DNA from: Chloroflexota bacterium
GTDB lineage: Bacteria; Chloroflexota; UBA6077
Assembly (NCBI GenBank): GCA_023380955.1
Contig: JAMCTB010000200.1
Coordinates: forward strand, 1-24,700
DNA: 24,700 bases
Direction: 5' to 3'
Positions 14,833 to 21,415 of the stretch are shown one piece after another. The first letter of the stretch is position 1. Each line of letters begins with the position of its first letter. The notes below the pieces were generated by a model, which saw only the letters and a program-made list of their open reading frames with translations, was not told the DNA's origin and did not search any database. A program made the translations under genes and the position numbers.

Positions 14833-15680
14833 GCCTCCTTCTCCTCCGGCCCGGCGGCGAGCGCCTCTGCCACAACCCTGCCGGCTCCCGCCGGCACTGT
14901 GGTGGTCGCGAGGATGGCGCTCTCAGCGGCGACTCTGCCGTGTAGGTGACCATTCTGCTTGTCACTGACGATCAGGCCGTCCTGAATGCGAATAGTTCTT
15001 CGGGCCTTCTCCGCTACATTGGCCTCATGAGTGATGAGCACGATCGTGTGGCCCCGTTCGTTCAGCTGCCGGAAAGTGTCGAGGATGATCTCGCCGGTTC
15101 TCGTATCCAGGTTTCCGGTCGGCTCGTCTGCGAGGATAAGGGCCGGATCGTTTATCAGGGCGCGTGCTATGGCCACGCGCTGGATCTGCCCGCCGGAAAG
15201 CTGGTTGGACAAGTGTGACCAGTGGGTGTCCTCAAGGCCTGCCCTCCGCAAGGCCTCTTCGGCCCGCTCAACTCGCTCCTGCCTCGAGATTCCCGCGTAT
15301 ACCAAGGGGAGGACCACGTTGCGGATGACGGTTGACCGGGGAAGCAGGTTGAACGCCTGGAACACGAAACCGATACGATTACGCCGGATGACCGCCAGCT
15401 CGTCATCGGCGAGTTCCGAGGTGTCCTGGCCCTCGAAGAAGTACTCTCCTTCCGTCGGCGTGTCCAAAGCGCCTAAGATGTGCATGAGCGTGGACTTGCC
15501 CGAACCGGAAGGTCCCATGATGGCAACATATTCTCCCGGGTCGATGGCGAGACTTACCCCCGCGAGAGCAACGGTCTCGGTCTCGCCGGTGGAGTAGACC
15601 TTAACCAGGTTGCGGCACTCGATCATGTGATCCGACTGGGTCGTGCCTTCGGTCACCACTTTGTGGTCACCCATGATCAC
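14829..15680 (-). CDS. MacB/LolD-type ABC transporter ATP-binding protein
   Basis: The 283-residue ATPase has Walker [10 protein letters not shown] (56-64), the Q-loop at [13 protein letters not shown], signature [15 protein letters not shown], Walker [13 protein letters not shown] and the switch His in LITHEA. It is typical of the MacB/LolD export class that pairs with FtsX-like permeases. A tail of roughly 45 residues beyond the domain (from about 238) is Ala/Glu-rich and not part of the fold. The GTG at 15680 overlaps the adaptor stop (GTGA); the ATG at 15674 is an equally possible start. It is cytoplasmic and powers the adjacent permease. Confidence 0.93.
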   Translation of the reverse strand: MIMGDHKVVTEGTTQSDHMIECRNLVKVYSTGETETVALAGVSLAIDPGEYVAIMGPSGSGKSTLMHILGALDTPTEGEYFFEGQDTSELADDELAVIRRNRIGFVFQAFNLLPRSTVIRNVVLPLVYAGISRQERVERAEEALRRAGLEDTHWSHLSNQLSGGQIQRVAIARALINDPALILADEPTGNLDTRTGEIILDTFRQLNERGHTIVLITHEANVAEKARRTIRIQDGLIVSDKQNGHLHGRVAAESAILATTTVPAGAGRVVAEALAAGPEEKEA

Positions 15681-17212
15681 TGACCTATGGGGACGCTGAA
15701 TCCGCCGGAGGGTGGCCCACCCTGGATCACGGTCCCTCCACCTTGATCAAGAAGCCCGCCGCCTGAGTTGCGGTTGGTTGTGGAGGTGTTCCCGGAGTTC
15801 GCAGTCACGGTCTTGACGATTATCTCTTGGCCCTCGGTGAGGCCGCTGGTTATCTCGCTGTAGGAGTCGGTAGACATGCCCACCTCCACCGTCACGTTGC
15901 TTGGCGCCCCATTCTCGAGCACTTGGACGTACTTCGTCCCATCGGACTGAGACTTGACGGCGGTGGTCGGCACCGCCAAAACGTCCGACGCCACTTTGGT
16001 GATGACGTTGACCGATGCCGTCATCCCGCCTTTTACGCTGGGGTCGGTTATGTCCGGAGTCACGACGACGGTGTACGAAACTACGCCTTGATTGTTGGTG
16101 CCGACGGTGTCGACGCTGGTCACCTTGCCGGTAAGGGTCAAGTCCGGAAGGGCGTCGAAGGTGATGACCGCCTTCTGGCCTAGCTCGACTGCAGAAATGT
16201 CAGTTTCCGCCAGGGATATGGAGACCGTGAAGGCGTCGAGGTTGGTTATGGTGATGGGAGAAGAGTCGCTCGAGTTCGAGCTCTGGTCGTTATTTCCCGA
16301 GCCTGAACTGCTCCCAACGGTATCGCCGTTGGCGACATTGAGGGCGGTGATCGTTCCGGGCATCGGAGCTGTGACCGTCCGCTTCGCCGCATTCTCTTTG
16401 GCCGTCTCCAAAGCCAGCTGCGCGGCTGTTACCTGGGCCTGGGCAGATACAACCGATAACTCCGCGCTGGTGATCGCTTGCTTTGCGGCCTTCAGGTCTA
16501 AGGTCGTGATCTTCGCAGCCGTGCTCTGGGCGGCGTCGGAGGACGAAGCCGCGGTAGCCGACAAAAGGACGGCGGCGGAGGAAGCGCTGGTTGTTGTGCC
16601 GGCGGATGTCGTTGTGGTCGTTTCGGGGAGCGTGGTGCTCGCTGTGGCAGGAAGCGTACTCGTCGTGCCGGGTGCCGTGCTCGTAGTGGTAGAAGGCAGC
16701 GTGCTCGATGTAGACGGAAACACTGGTTGCGTTGTGGAAGTGCTCGCCGGGAGGGTCGTCGTAGTCGACTGGGCGTCATACTGGTCCTCGAGATCGGCCA
16801 GGCTTTGCTTCGCCTGGAGAACGCTGAGCTCGGCCTTGCTCAAATTGAGGACCGCCTGATCATAGGCATTCTGAGCCTGTGTCACCGCTAGATCGAGTTC
16901 CGGATTGGTCAGCGTGAACAGCGTCTCCCCGGCGGTGACCTTGTCTCCCACCGCGACGGCAAGACCGGTCACCTCCCCACTTACGCTGGGATCAACCGTG
17001 GCTGTGTCCCCAAGCACGACGTTGCCGGTCCCGGATACCGAGGAGGTGAGAGTCATCTTTTCGGCGGTGCCGGTAGTGTAAGTAACTTCCGCTGCGGCGG
17101 TTCCACTGTACGCCCGGTACACGAAAAAGGCCGCCAAGGCAACTACAATCAACAGGCCAAGTATCACCACTATCCGGGCACGTCTCGTCTTCAGACGTTT
17201 CCTCTTTGCCAT
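15677..17212 (-). CDS. MacA/HlyD-type periplasmic adaptor with a Ser/Thr/Pro-rich insert
   Basis: The 511-residue protein has a basic N-terminus and one transmembrane anchor (about 14-33). The lipoyl-like half VDPSVSGEVTGLAVAVGDKVTAGE lies at 73-96. Two coiled-coil helices (about 105-148 and 236-277) follow, with the second lipoyl half RTVTAPMPGTITALNVANGD at 278-297 and the beta-barrel and membrane-proximal domains after that. The helices are separated by about 87 residues rich in Ser, Thr, Pro and Ala with recurring STLP units (149-235), where family members have a short turn. A second Ser/Asn/Gly-rich stretch lies at 300-318. GGAGG precedes the ATG. It leads an operon adaptor-ATPase-permease-DUF5666 with overlapping starts. 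A Pho-box-like repeat lies about 60 nt upstream. No outer-membrane factor gene is present. Confidence 0.9.
   Translation of the reverse strand: MAKRKRLKTRRARIVVILGLLIVVALAAFFVYRAYSGTAAAEVTYTTGTAEKMTLTSSVSGTGNVVLGDTATVDPSVSGEVTGLAVAVGDKVTAGETLFTLTNPELDLAVTQAQNAYDQAVLNLSKAELSVLQAKQSLADLEDQYDAQSTTTTLPASTSTTQPVFPSTSSTLPSTTTSTAPGTTSTLPATASTTLPETTTTTSAGTTTSASSAAVLLSATAASSSDAAQSTAAKITTLDLKAAKQAITSAELSVVSAQAQVTAAQLALETAKENAAKRTVTAPMPGTITALNVANGDTVGSSSGSGNNDQSSNSSDSSPITITNLDAFTVSISLAETDISAVELGQKAVITFDALPDLTLTGKVTSVDTVGTNNQGVVSYTVVVTPDITDPSVKGGMTASVNVITKVASDVLAVPTTAVKSQSDGTKYVQVLENGAPSNVTVEVGMSTDSYSEITSGLTEGQEIIVKTVTANSGNTSTTNRNSGGGLLDQGGGTVIQGGPPSGGFSVPIGQ
16508..16768 (-). repeat. low-complexity Thr/Ser/Pro segment in the adaptor gene
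   Basis: This stretch encodes residues 149-235 of the adaptor, dominated by Thr, Ser, Ala and Pro with repeated STLP/TTLP units. It lies exactly at the tip of the predicted coiled-coil hairpin. Similar but shorter linkers occur in the other exported proteins of this window, so the composition is native rather than foreign. Confidence 0.75.
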
Positions 17213-17270
17213 GACGCCTCCGGGATCCTAGTAAGGAGTATTGTTCATACCTGGAAACTAACAGGGCACC

Positions 17271-17287
17271 TGTAAAGAGCCTGTAAA
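17271..17287 (-). promoter_or_regulatory. Pho-box-like direct repeat upstream of the exporter operon
   Basis: On the minus strand TTTACA occurs at 17287-17282 and again at 17276-17271, separated by 5 nt (11-bp period); the matched stretch TTTACAGG is repeated exactly. This matches the TT(A/T)ACA-N5-TT(A/T)ACA layout known for PhoP of the PhoB/PhoP class in Bacillus subtilis. A -10 candidate, TATGAA, follows 21 nt later (complement of 17244-17249), so the box covers the -35 position. The orientation agrees with the exporter operon starting at 17212. Confidence 0.6.
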
Positions 17288-17329
17288 CCGGGAAAACGAC
17301 CCGTTGCGACCCATTGAAAGGTGAACGGC

Positions 17330-18061
17330 ATGGCCTCCGCGTCCTCGTTCCACTTGTTCTGGCAGTTTCCTCCGGCGGCTCGCAAGGCTCGCTTGGTGGA
17401 GGTGTCTGTGGCGCTGGAGATAGTCGCACCTCCCAGTGTGCCGGCGCTCTATTTCTGGGCTTTGCAGGTGGATTTCATCGATGGCCTGGGTATGTGGGGC
17501 GGCGGACACACTGGTCTGCAGTGGAACCGCCGTTATCCCGGCGGCACAGCGGTGAACTGGGGAGGCTATGCCTCGGCAGAGCGCGGTGGGGCGGTCCTGC
17601 CGGGATCGATATCGAGCCTCCCCGGCTTCGAAGACGATCCCAATACGCTTGCATACACGTGGGAACCGGGACGTCCTTATCGCGTGGTGGTCCGGCGCTC
17701 GCCAGAGGTCCTCGGTGCGTGGCGTGCCGAGGTCGCGGACCTAGTCAGGGGGGAGTCGGCCGTGGTTCGCGACCTTTACGGGCGCAGGAACGAGCCGGGC
17801 TTCTTGGGCAATCCCATGGTATGGTCGGAGGTCTTCGCAGACTGTGACGCCCCGTCAGTTACCGTGAGATGGGCAGAAATCGCGGCCATCGACGAGGAAG
17901 GCGCGGAGTGGCAGCCGGAGGCGGTCGTCGTGAACTATCAAACGGAGCGCGACGGTGGCTGTGTGAACACTGACTCGCGGCCGGACCCCTCTGACGGGAT
18001 CATCCAGGTGACCAACGTTCGACGTGCCTTCCCGCAGGGAGCCCGGATTCCTCTCCGTTGA
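17330..18061 (+). CDS. hypothetical protein of unknown family
   Basis: The 243-residue protein has no signal peptide or membrane segment that I can see. Its first half is rich in Trp, Gly and Tyr (GMWGGGHTGLQWNRRYPG, AVNWGGYASAERGG), followed by YTWEPGRPYRVVVRRSP. The alternating hydrophobic pattern suggests a beta-sandwich, perhaps lectin/glucanase-like, but no family can be named. The second half contains VWSEVFADCDAPSVTVRWAEI. The ATG at 17330 is preferred, with AAGG 8 nt upstream; a GTG at 17321 is the other option. It is divergent from the Pho-box-bearing exporter operon and precedes the zinc-ribbon unit by 97 nt. Codon use looks like the neighbours', supporting a real gene. Confidence 0.65.
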   Translation: MASASSFHLFWQFPPAARKARLVEVSVALEIVAPPSVPALYFWALQVDFIDGLGMWGGGHTGLQWNRRYPGGTAVNWGGYASAERGGAVLPGSISSLPGFEDDPNTLAYTWEPGRPYRVVVRRSPEVLGAWRAEVADLVRGESAVVRDLYGRRNEPGFLGNPMVWSEVFADCDAPSVTVRWAEIAAIDEEGAEWQPEAVVVNYQTERDGGCVNTDSRPDPSDGIIQVTNVRRAFPQGARIPLR

Positions 18062-18081
18062 TGCGTCGTTTTTAGCAAGCA

Positions 18082-18098
18082 TTAACCCACTGGTAACA
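18082..18098 (+). promoter_or_regulatory. Pho-box-like direct repeat upstream of the zinc-ribbon/2TM unit
   Basis: TTAACC (18082-18087) and GTAACA (18093-18098) are spaced by 5 nt, an 11-bp period. Weaker matches continue the phase on both sides (TTTAG at 18071 and GTGAG at 18104). A TAGATT -10 candidate begins at 18119, exactly 20 nt after the box, the same distance as upstream of pstS. Confidence 0.55.
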
Positions 18099-18118
18099 CA
18101 GGCGTGAGCCTGTCCGGC

Positions 18119-18124
18119 TAGATT
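18119..18124 (+). promoter_or_regulatory. -10 candidate (TAGATT) for the zinc-ribbon/2TM unit
   Basis: TAGATT fits the TANNNT pattern. It lies 20 nt after the Pho-box-like repeat and would place the start near 18131, about 28 nt before the ATG at 18159. There is no -35 hexamer; the repeat occupies that position, as in activator-dependent promoters. Confidence 0.5.
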
Positions 18125-18158
18125 GTGGACAGAGTCTGATTCTGGCCGGGAGGTAACC

Positions 18159-18428
18159 ATGGGTAGGAGCTCCGACGCGACGACCCTCCAGCTGGTTCGC
18201 GGATTCAGCCGGGTAAGGGAATCGAACGCAGATACCCTGGCGGCTCTCATACTTGCCCTGGAGCCTTCCGCCCGCTGCTTCTCATGTGATTCCGGCCTTT
18301 TGGTTTGGTCAGCGTCCGCAGACCGGCACGGCATCCTCATCTGCCCCTCGTGTGGCGCCGAGGTGGATGCAGAAGAAACAACCGAAGACGACAACGCCGC
18401 GAAGTCCGCGCTCTTTGTCGCGGCCTAG
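18159..18428 (+). CDS. small zinc-ribbon protein, function unknown
   Basis: The 89-residue protein has a helical N-terminal half (about 5-35), then two CxxC pairs, Cys40/Cys43 (CFSC) and Cys62/Cys65 (CPSC), 18 residues apart, as in a zinc ribbon. The C-terminus is acidic (DAEETTEDD). GGGAGG lies 5 nt before the ATG at 18159. Its own promoter carries a Pho-box-like repeat, so phosphate-starvation control is inferred. A 2TM protein gene begins about 2 nt after its stop, probably in one transcript. No known family is recognised. A role in nucleic-acid or protein binding is possible but not shown. Confidence 0.65.
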   Translation: MGRSSDATTLQLVRGFSRVRESNADTLAALILALEPSARCFSCDSGLLVWSASADRHGILICPSCGAEVDAEETTEDDNAAKSALFVAA

Positions 18429-18430
18429 CT

Positions 18431-18685
18431 TTGAGTTCTTCCCTCCCCCCTTCATCTTTGCGCGGACCCGCGGCTTCCCGGGCCGACACCGCGAGATACT
18501 TTGCCGCCCTGGACTGGTTCCGGCTTCACTTTGTCCTCTTTCTTATCGGCGTCTTCAACCTGGTGACCATCAATGCGGCGCGCACGCCCAGAAACTGGTG
18601 GTTTTGGCTGCCGATAGGTGCCTGGATCTTTCTGCTGGTGATGCACAGGATCTGGGTATGGTCGCGACGTGGCTCGCGGAACTAG
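18431..18685 (+). CDS. small 2TM-domain membrane protein
   Basis: The conserved part reads FRLHFVLFLIGVFNLVTIN, then NWWFWLPIGAWIFLLVMHRIW. That is two membrane segments joined by a short loop with the Asn, Trp and His positions typical of the 2TM domain. About 84 residues result if the TTG at 18431 is the start. There is no good ribosome binding site there and the frame is open back to an ATG at 18305, which would overlap the zinc-ribbon gene by 124 nt, so the start is uncertain. Translational coupling to the upstream stop is likely. The family function is unknown; in other genomes 2TM domains often sit beside sensory or regulatory modules. Confidence 0.65.
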   Translation: MSSSLPPSSLRGPAASRADTARYFAALDWFRLHFVLFLIGVFNLVTINAARTPRNWWFWLPIGAWIFLLVMHRIWVWSRRGSRN

Positions 18686-18728
18686 GGTGAGCAAGCCAGC
18701 GCTAGGCTTCTTCACCGCTTGCGACAGG

Positions 18729-20519
18729 TCAGCCCACCGCGGGAATCCGCACCGTGAAGGTAGATCCCACCCCTAGGGTGCTTTCCACCTCGACGCTGCC
18801 GCCGTGTCTGTCCGCTACGTGGCGCACGATGCTCAGACCCAGTCCGGTTCCTCCGGTCTCGCGTGAGCGGGCCTTGTCCACCCGGTAGAAGCGTTCGAAG
18901 ATCCGCTGCTGCTCGGCCTGCGGGATGCCCACCCCGTCGTCCTCGACGGTTAAGACGATGGAGCCCGGGCCCGAAAGACTAGGCTCAGCCCGTACGGCGA
19001 CCCGTATCTGACCTCCGGGATCGGTGTAGCGCACCGCGTTATCGAGGAGATTTCGCACGAGGGTGCGCAGGGCGACCTCGTCGCCCGATACCGGGGCTTC
19101 CCCGGCCAGGTCGGCGGAGATCTCCTGGCTCTTCGCCATCGCGAGCGGTTCCACCTCCACTAAGACCTCCCTAGCCAACCGCGCCAGATCCGTCAGCACG
19201 AACTCGCTCTCGGGTCCTGTCTCCGGCTCCTCGAGGCGGGACAGGGTCAGCAGGTCCGTCGTGAGGACTTTCAAGCGGCTTATCTCCGCCGCGAGGCGAT
19301 CAACGAACTTCTGGGCTTCGTCCGGGTCCTCTTTGATGGCATGGGCGAGAGTCTCTGCAAGAAGGGAGAGGCCGGCCAGCGGCGTCTTCAGTTCATGGGA
19401 GACGTTAGTAGCGAAGTCCCGCCTCATACGCTCAACGGCGCGGCGTGCGGTCTCATCTCGCATCACAAACAGCATCTGTCGCGGCTCGGCGTCGGGTGAT
19501 TGCAGGGGGAGCACCTCCACCGCGATTGACCGTCCCCCCGGAAGTTCAATGACCTCGGTTATCGCGTGTCCGGCCGCTCGGGCTTTCTCGGAGAGGGCCC
19601 AGCCCGGGAAGGACCTGGCAGCGAAGACAAGAGGGCTTCCTTCCGTCCCGGCGAGCTTGACTCCCAAGATCGCTTCGGCCGCCGGGTTGCTGCGCAGCAG
19701 CCGGCCATCGGCGTCGACAAGCAATACTCCGTCTGTCATCGCTTCGAGCACTCGGGTCGAGCGTTCCATCTCGGCCCCAAGTTGCTCCGCCCGGCTCTCG
19801 AGTTGAGAGGCCATATTGTTTAGCGAGTTGGCGAGATCGCCGAGCTCGTCTTGCGTGCGAACGCTGGTCCGAGAAGCCAGGTCACCAGATGCAACCAGTG
19901 CGGTCATGTGCCGCAGCCGTTCGATGGGGAAAGTAATGGAGCGCGTCCAGAAGTACGCCACCGCGAGAGTCGGCAGAAGGAGGATGGCCCAGGCGATCAG
20001 CGGGATGCGCCAAGAAGACGCCAAGGTGGCATCGATGCGGCTTGCCGGCAAGGCTGCGCGAAGGACACCTCTCGACCAGGGCGCGGCGCTCTCTGGAAGC
20101 GGGATCGCGACGTAGACTTCCTCCTGCCCGAGTGTGGCTGAGTGACGCCTTGCGCGCCCTTCGTGACCCTGGAGTGCCTGGGCAACTTCTGGTCTCGTGG
20201 CGTGGTTCTCGAGAGCGGATGGATCCGCCTCGGAGTCGGCCAAGACCGTGCCGTCGTGTTCGATGAGGGTGAAGCGAACCTCGCCCGCTGCTCCCAGTTG
20301 ACGAGTGAGGTTTTCCAAAGCGGCCGGGTCATCGGCCATTGATTGCGGGCCGGTCGCCAAGACCGCGGCGAACTGATGGGCCTGTCTGGACATGTCATCT
20401 TGCAGGCGGTCGAAAAGTACTCCTCGCAATAGCAGCGCCGAGGCTAGGGCAACGATCCCGGCGAACACCAGCGTGGTGAGCGCCAACGCCAAAGGGAGCC
20501 GCCAACGGATACGCATCAC
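18729..20519 (-). CDS. phoR: PhoR-type sensor histidine kinase
   Basis: The 596-residue kinase has a first transmembrane segment (about 9-31), an external sensor domain (about 35-170) and a second segment (172-191). A HAMP linker (192-245), a PAS domain (about 252-355) and HisKA with FATNVSHELKTPL (His375) follow. The ATPase domain comes last, with NLLDNAVRYT, DDGVGIP, FERFYRVD and GGTGLGLSIV. This layout matches PhoR of Gram-positive bacteria, which phosphorylates its partner regulator in phosphate limitation. The GTG at 20519 overlaps the regulator stop (GTGA); the ATG at 20516 is the alternative. The pst operon next door and Pho-like boxes support the phosphate assignment. Confidence 0.88.
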   Translation of the reverse strand: MMRIRWRLPLALALTTLVFAGIVALASALLLRGVLFDRLQDDMSRQAHQFAAVLATGPQSMADDPAALENLTRQLGAAGEVRFTLIEHDGTVLADSEADPSALENHATRPEVAQALQGHEGRARRHSATLGQEEVYVAIPLPESAAPWSRGVLRAALPASRIDATLASSWRIPLIAWAILLLPTLAVAYFWTRSITFPIERLRHMTALVASGDLASRTSVRTQDELGDLANSLNNMASQLESRAEQLGAEMERSTRVLEAMTDGVLLVDADGRLLRSNPAAEAILGVKLAGTEGSPLVFAARSFPGWALSEKARAAGHAITEVIELPGGRSIAVEVLPLQSPDAEPRQMLFVMRDETARRAVERMRRDFATNVSHELKTPLAGLSLLAETLAHAIKEDPDEAQKFVDRLAAEISRLKVLTTDLLTLSRLEEPETGPESEFVLTDLARLAREVLVEVEPLAMAKSQEISADLAGEAPVSGDEVALRTLVRNLLDNAVRYTDPGGQIRVAVRAEPSLSGPGSIVLTVEDDGVGIPQAEQQRIFERFYRVDKARSRETGGTGLGLSIVRHVADRHGGSVEVESTLGVGSTFTVRIPAVG

Positions 20520-21244
20520 GAGCTTCCTTGGGTAGGTTCGAGGCGGTATCCGACTCCTCGCACCGTCTGCAAAGTCACCTCTGCTTGGATCTCCTCGAGC
20601 TTGGCCCGCAGCCGGCGGATGTGGACGTCCAAGGTCCGAGACGATGGCAGATACCTGTGATGCCAGATACGCTCGATAATCTCCTGGCGGGGGAAGAGGT
20701 GACCCGGCCTAGACAACAGTAGTTCGAGCAGGTCATATTCCTTTGGATTCAGAGCCACTGATCCGCGTGGGGTACGGATGGCGTGTGCGTTTCGATCGAG
20801 CTCCAAATTCGCCGTACCGATAGTGTCGGCACTCGCATTGCCCACCGGTAGGCTGATCCCCTCCGGGGTGCGTCTCAGCCTCGCCTGGATACGCGCTAAT
20901 AGAACTTCTAGGTCAAAGGGTTTTGTGATGTAGTCGTCGGCTCCCGATTCAAACCCTTCGAGCACTGTTTCCTTCTCGCTCCGCGCAGTGAGCATGATGA
21001 TGGGCATGTTTGGCTTGCGCCGGATGATCTCCTTGCTGGCGGTTATCCCATCCAGTCCAGGGAGCATCAGATCCATGAGAACTAAGTCGATCGACTTGGA
21101 AAGCGCGGCTTGCAGACCGTTCCGGCCGTTCTGCTCCTGAAGCACGTCATAGCCGGCCCGCCTGAGGTTGTAGGCCAAGAGGTCGGATATCGTCTGGTCG
21201 TCTTCGACGAGGAGAATGCGTTTCTTCTGTTTCACTTCGTCCAT
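20516..21244 (-). CDS. phoP: PhoB/PhoP-type OmpR-family response regulator
   Basis: The 242-residue regulator has a receiver domain (about 7-120) with acidic pocket Glu14/Asp15/Asp16, phospho-acceptor Asp58 (LVLMDLMLPG), the Thr of MLTARS and the Lys of TKPFD. An OmpR-type winged helix follows (LNPKEYDLLELLLSRPG, SSRTLDVHIRRLRAKLEE, VRGVGYRLEP). OmpR-class proteins bind direct repeats with an 11-bp period, as seen three times in this window. The ATG at 21244 has GGGAG 7 nt upstream; the 15-residue extension to 21289 would run into the pho-box spacer and is not favoured. It is transcribed with phoR and divergent from pstS. PhoB would be the equivalent name in proteobacteria. Confidence 0.9.
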   Translation of the reverse strand: MDEVKQKKRILLVEDDQTISDLLAYNLRRAGYDVLQEQNGRNGLQAALSKSIDLVLMDLMLPGLDGITASKEIIRRKPNMPIIMLTARSEKETVLEGFESGADDYITKPFDLEVLLARIQARLRRTPEGISLPVGNASADTIGTANLELDRNAHAIRTPRGSVALNPKEYDLLELLLSRPGHLFPRQEIIERIWHHRYLPSSRTLDVHIRRLRAKLEEIQAEVTLQTVRGVGYRLEPTQGSS

Positions 21245-21289
21245 AACATACTCCCGGCTGAATGACGCCGCCGGCCGCTGGGCCAACAA

Positions 21290-21317
21290 TTAACTTACCG
21301 GTAACGCAACGTTAACA
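21290..21317 (+). promoter_or_regulatory. triple Pho-box-like direct repeat between phoP and pstS
   Basis: Three hexamers TTAACT (21290), GTAACG (21301) and TTAACA (21312) repeat with an exact 11-bp period. It is the clearest of three such sites in the window and lies in the 171-nt spacer between the divergent phoPR and pstS genes. A -10 candidate for pstS follows after 20 nt. It may also autoregulate phoPR, though no clear -10 was seen on that side. Confidence 0.7.
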
Positions 21318-21337
21318 CCAGTCGAATAAGCCCGGGT

Positions 21338-21343
21338 TAGCCT
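21338..21343 (+). promoter_or_regulatory. -10 candidate (TAGCCT) for pstS
   Basis: TAGCCT fits TANNNT and begins 20 nt after the last Pho-like hexamer, the same spacing as upstream of the zinc-ribbon gene. The start would be near 21350, about 66 nt before the pstS ATG. A nearby TAGGGT at 21344 is the alternative. Confidence 0.4.
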
Positions 21344-21415
21344 AGGGTCGATAATCGCGATTTGTCGGAAGCAGCGAAGGGAAAGAAGAAAAAAGAGAAA
21401 GTGAGGAAGACAGGG

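Noticed and set aside
16092..16859. 255-codon plus-strand frame opposite the adaptor gene
   Set aside because: Antisense to the coiled-coil and Thr/Ser-rich part; its Val/Ala-rich composition is what the complement of Thr/Ser/Ala codons produces.
21362..21415. TTG start giving an 18-residue Lys-rich extension of PstS
   Set aside because: No ribosome binding site and only about 12 nt from the inferred transcript start; the ATG at 21416 gives a normal lipoprotein signal.
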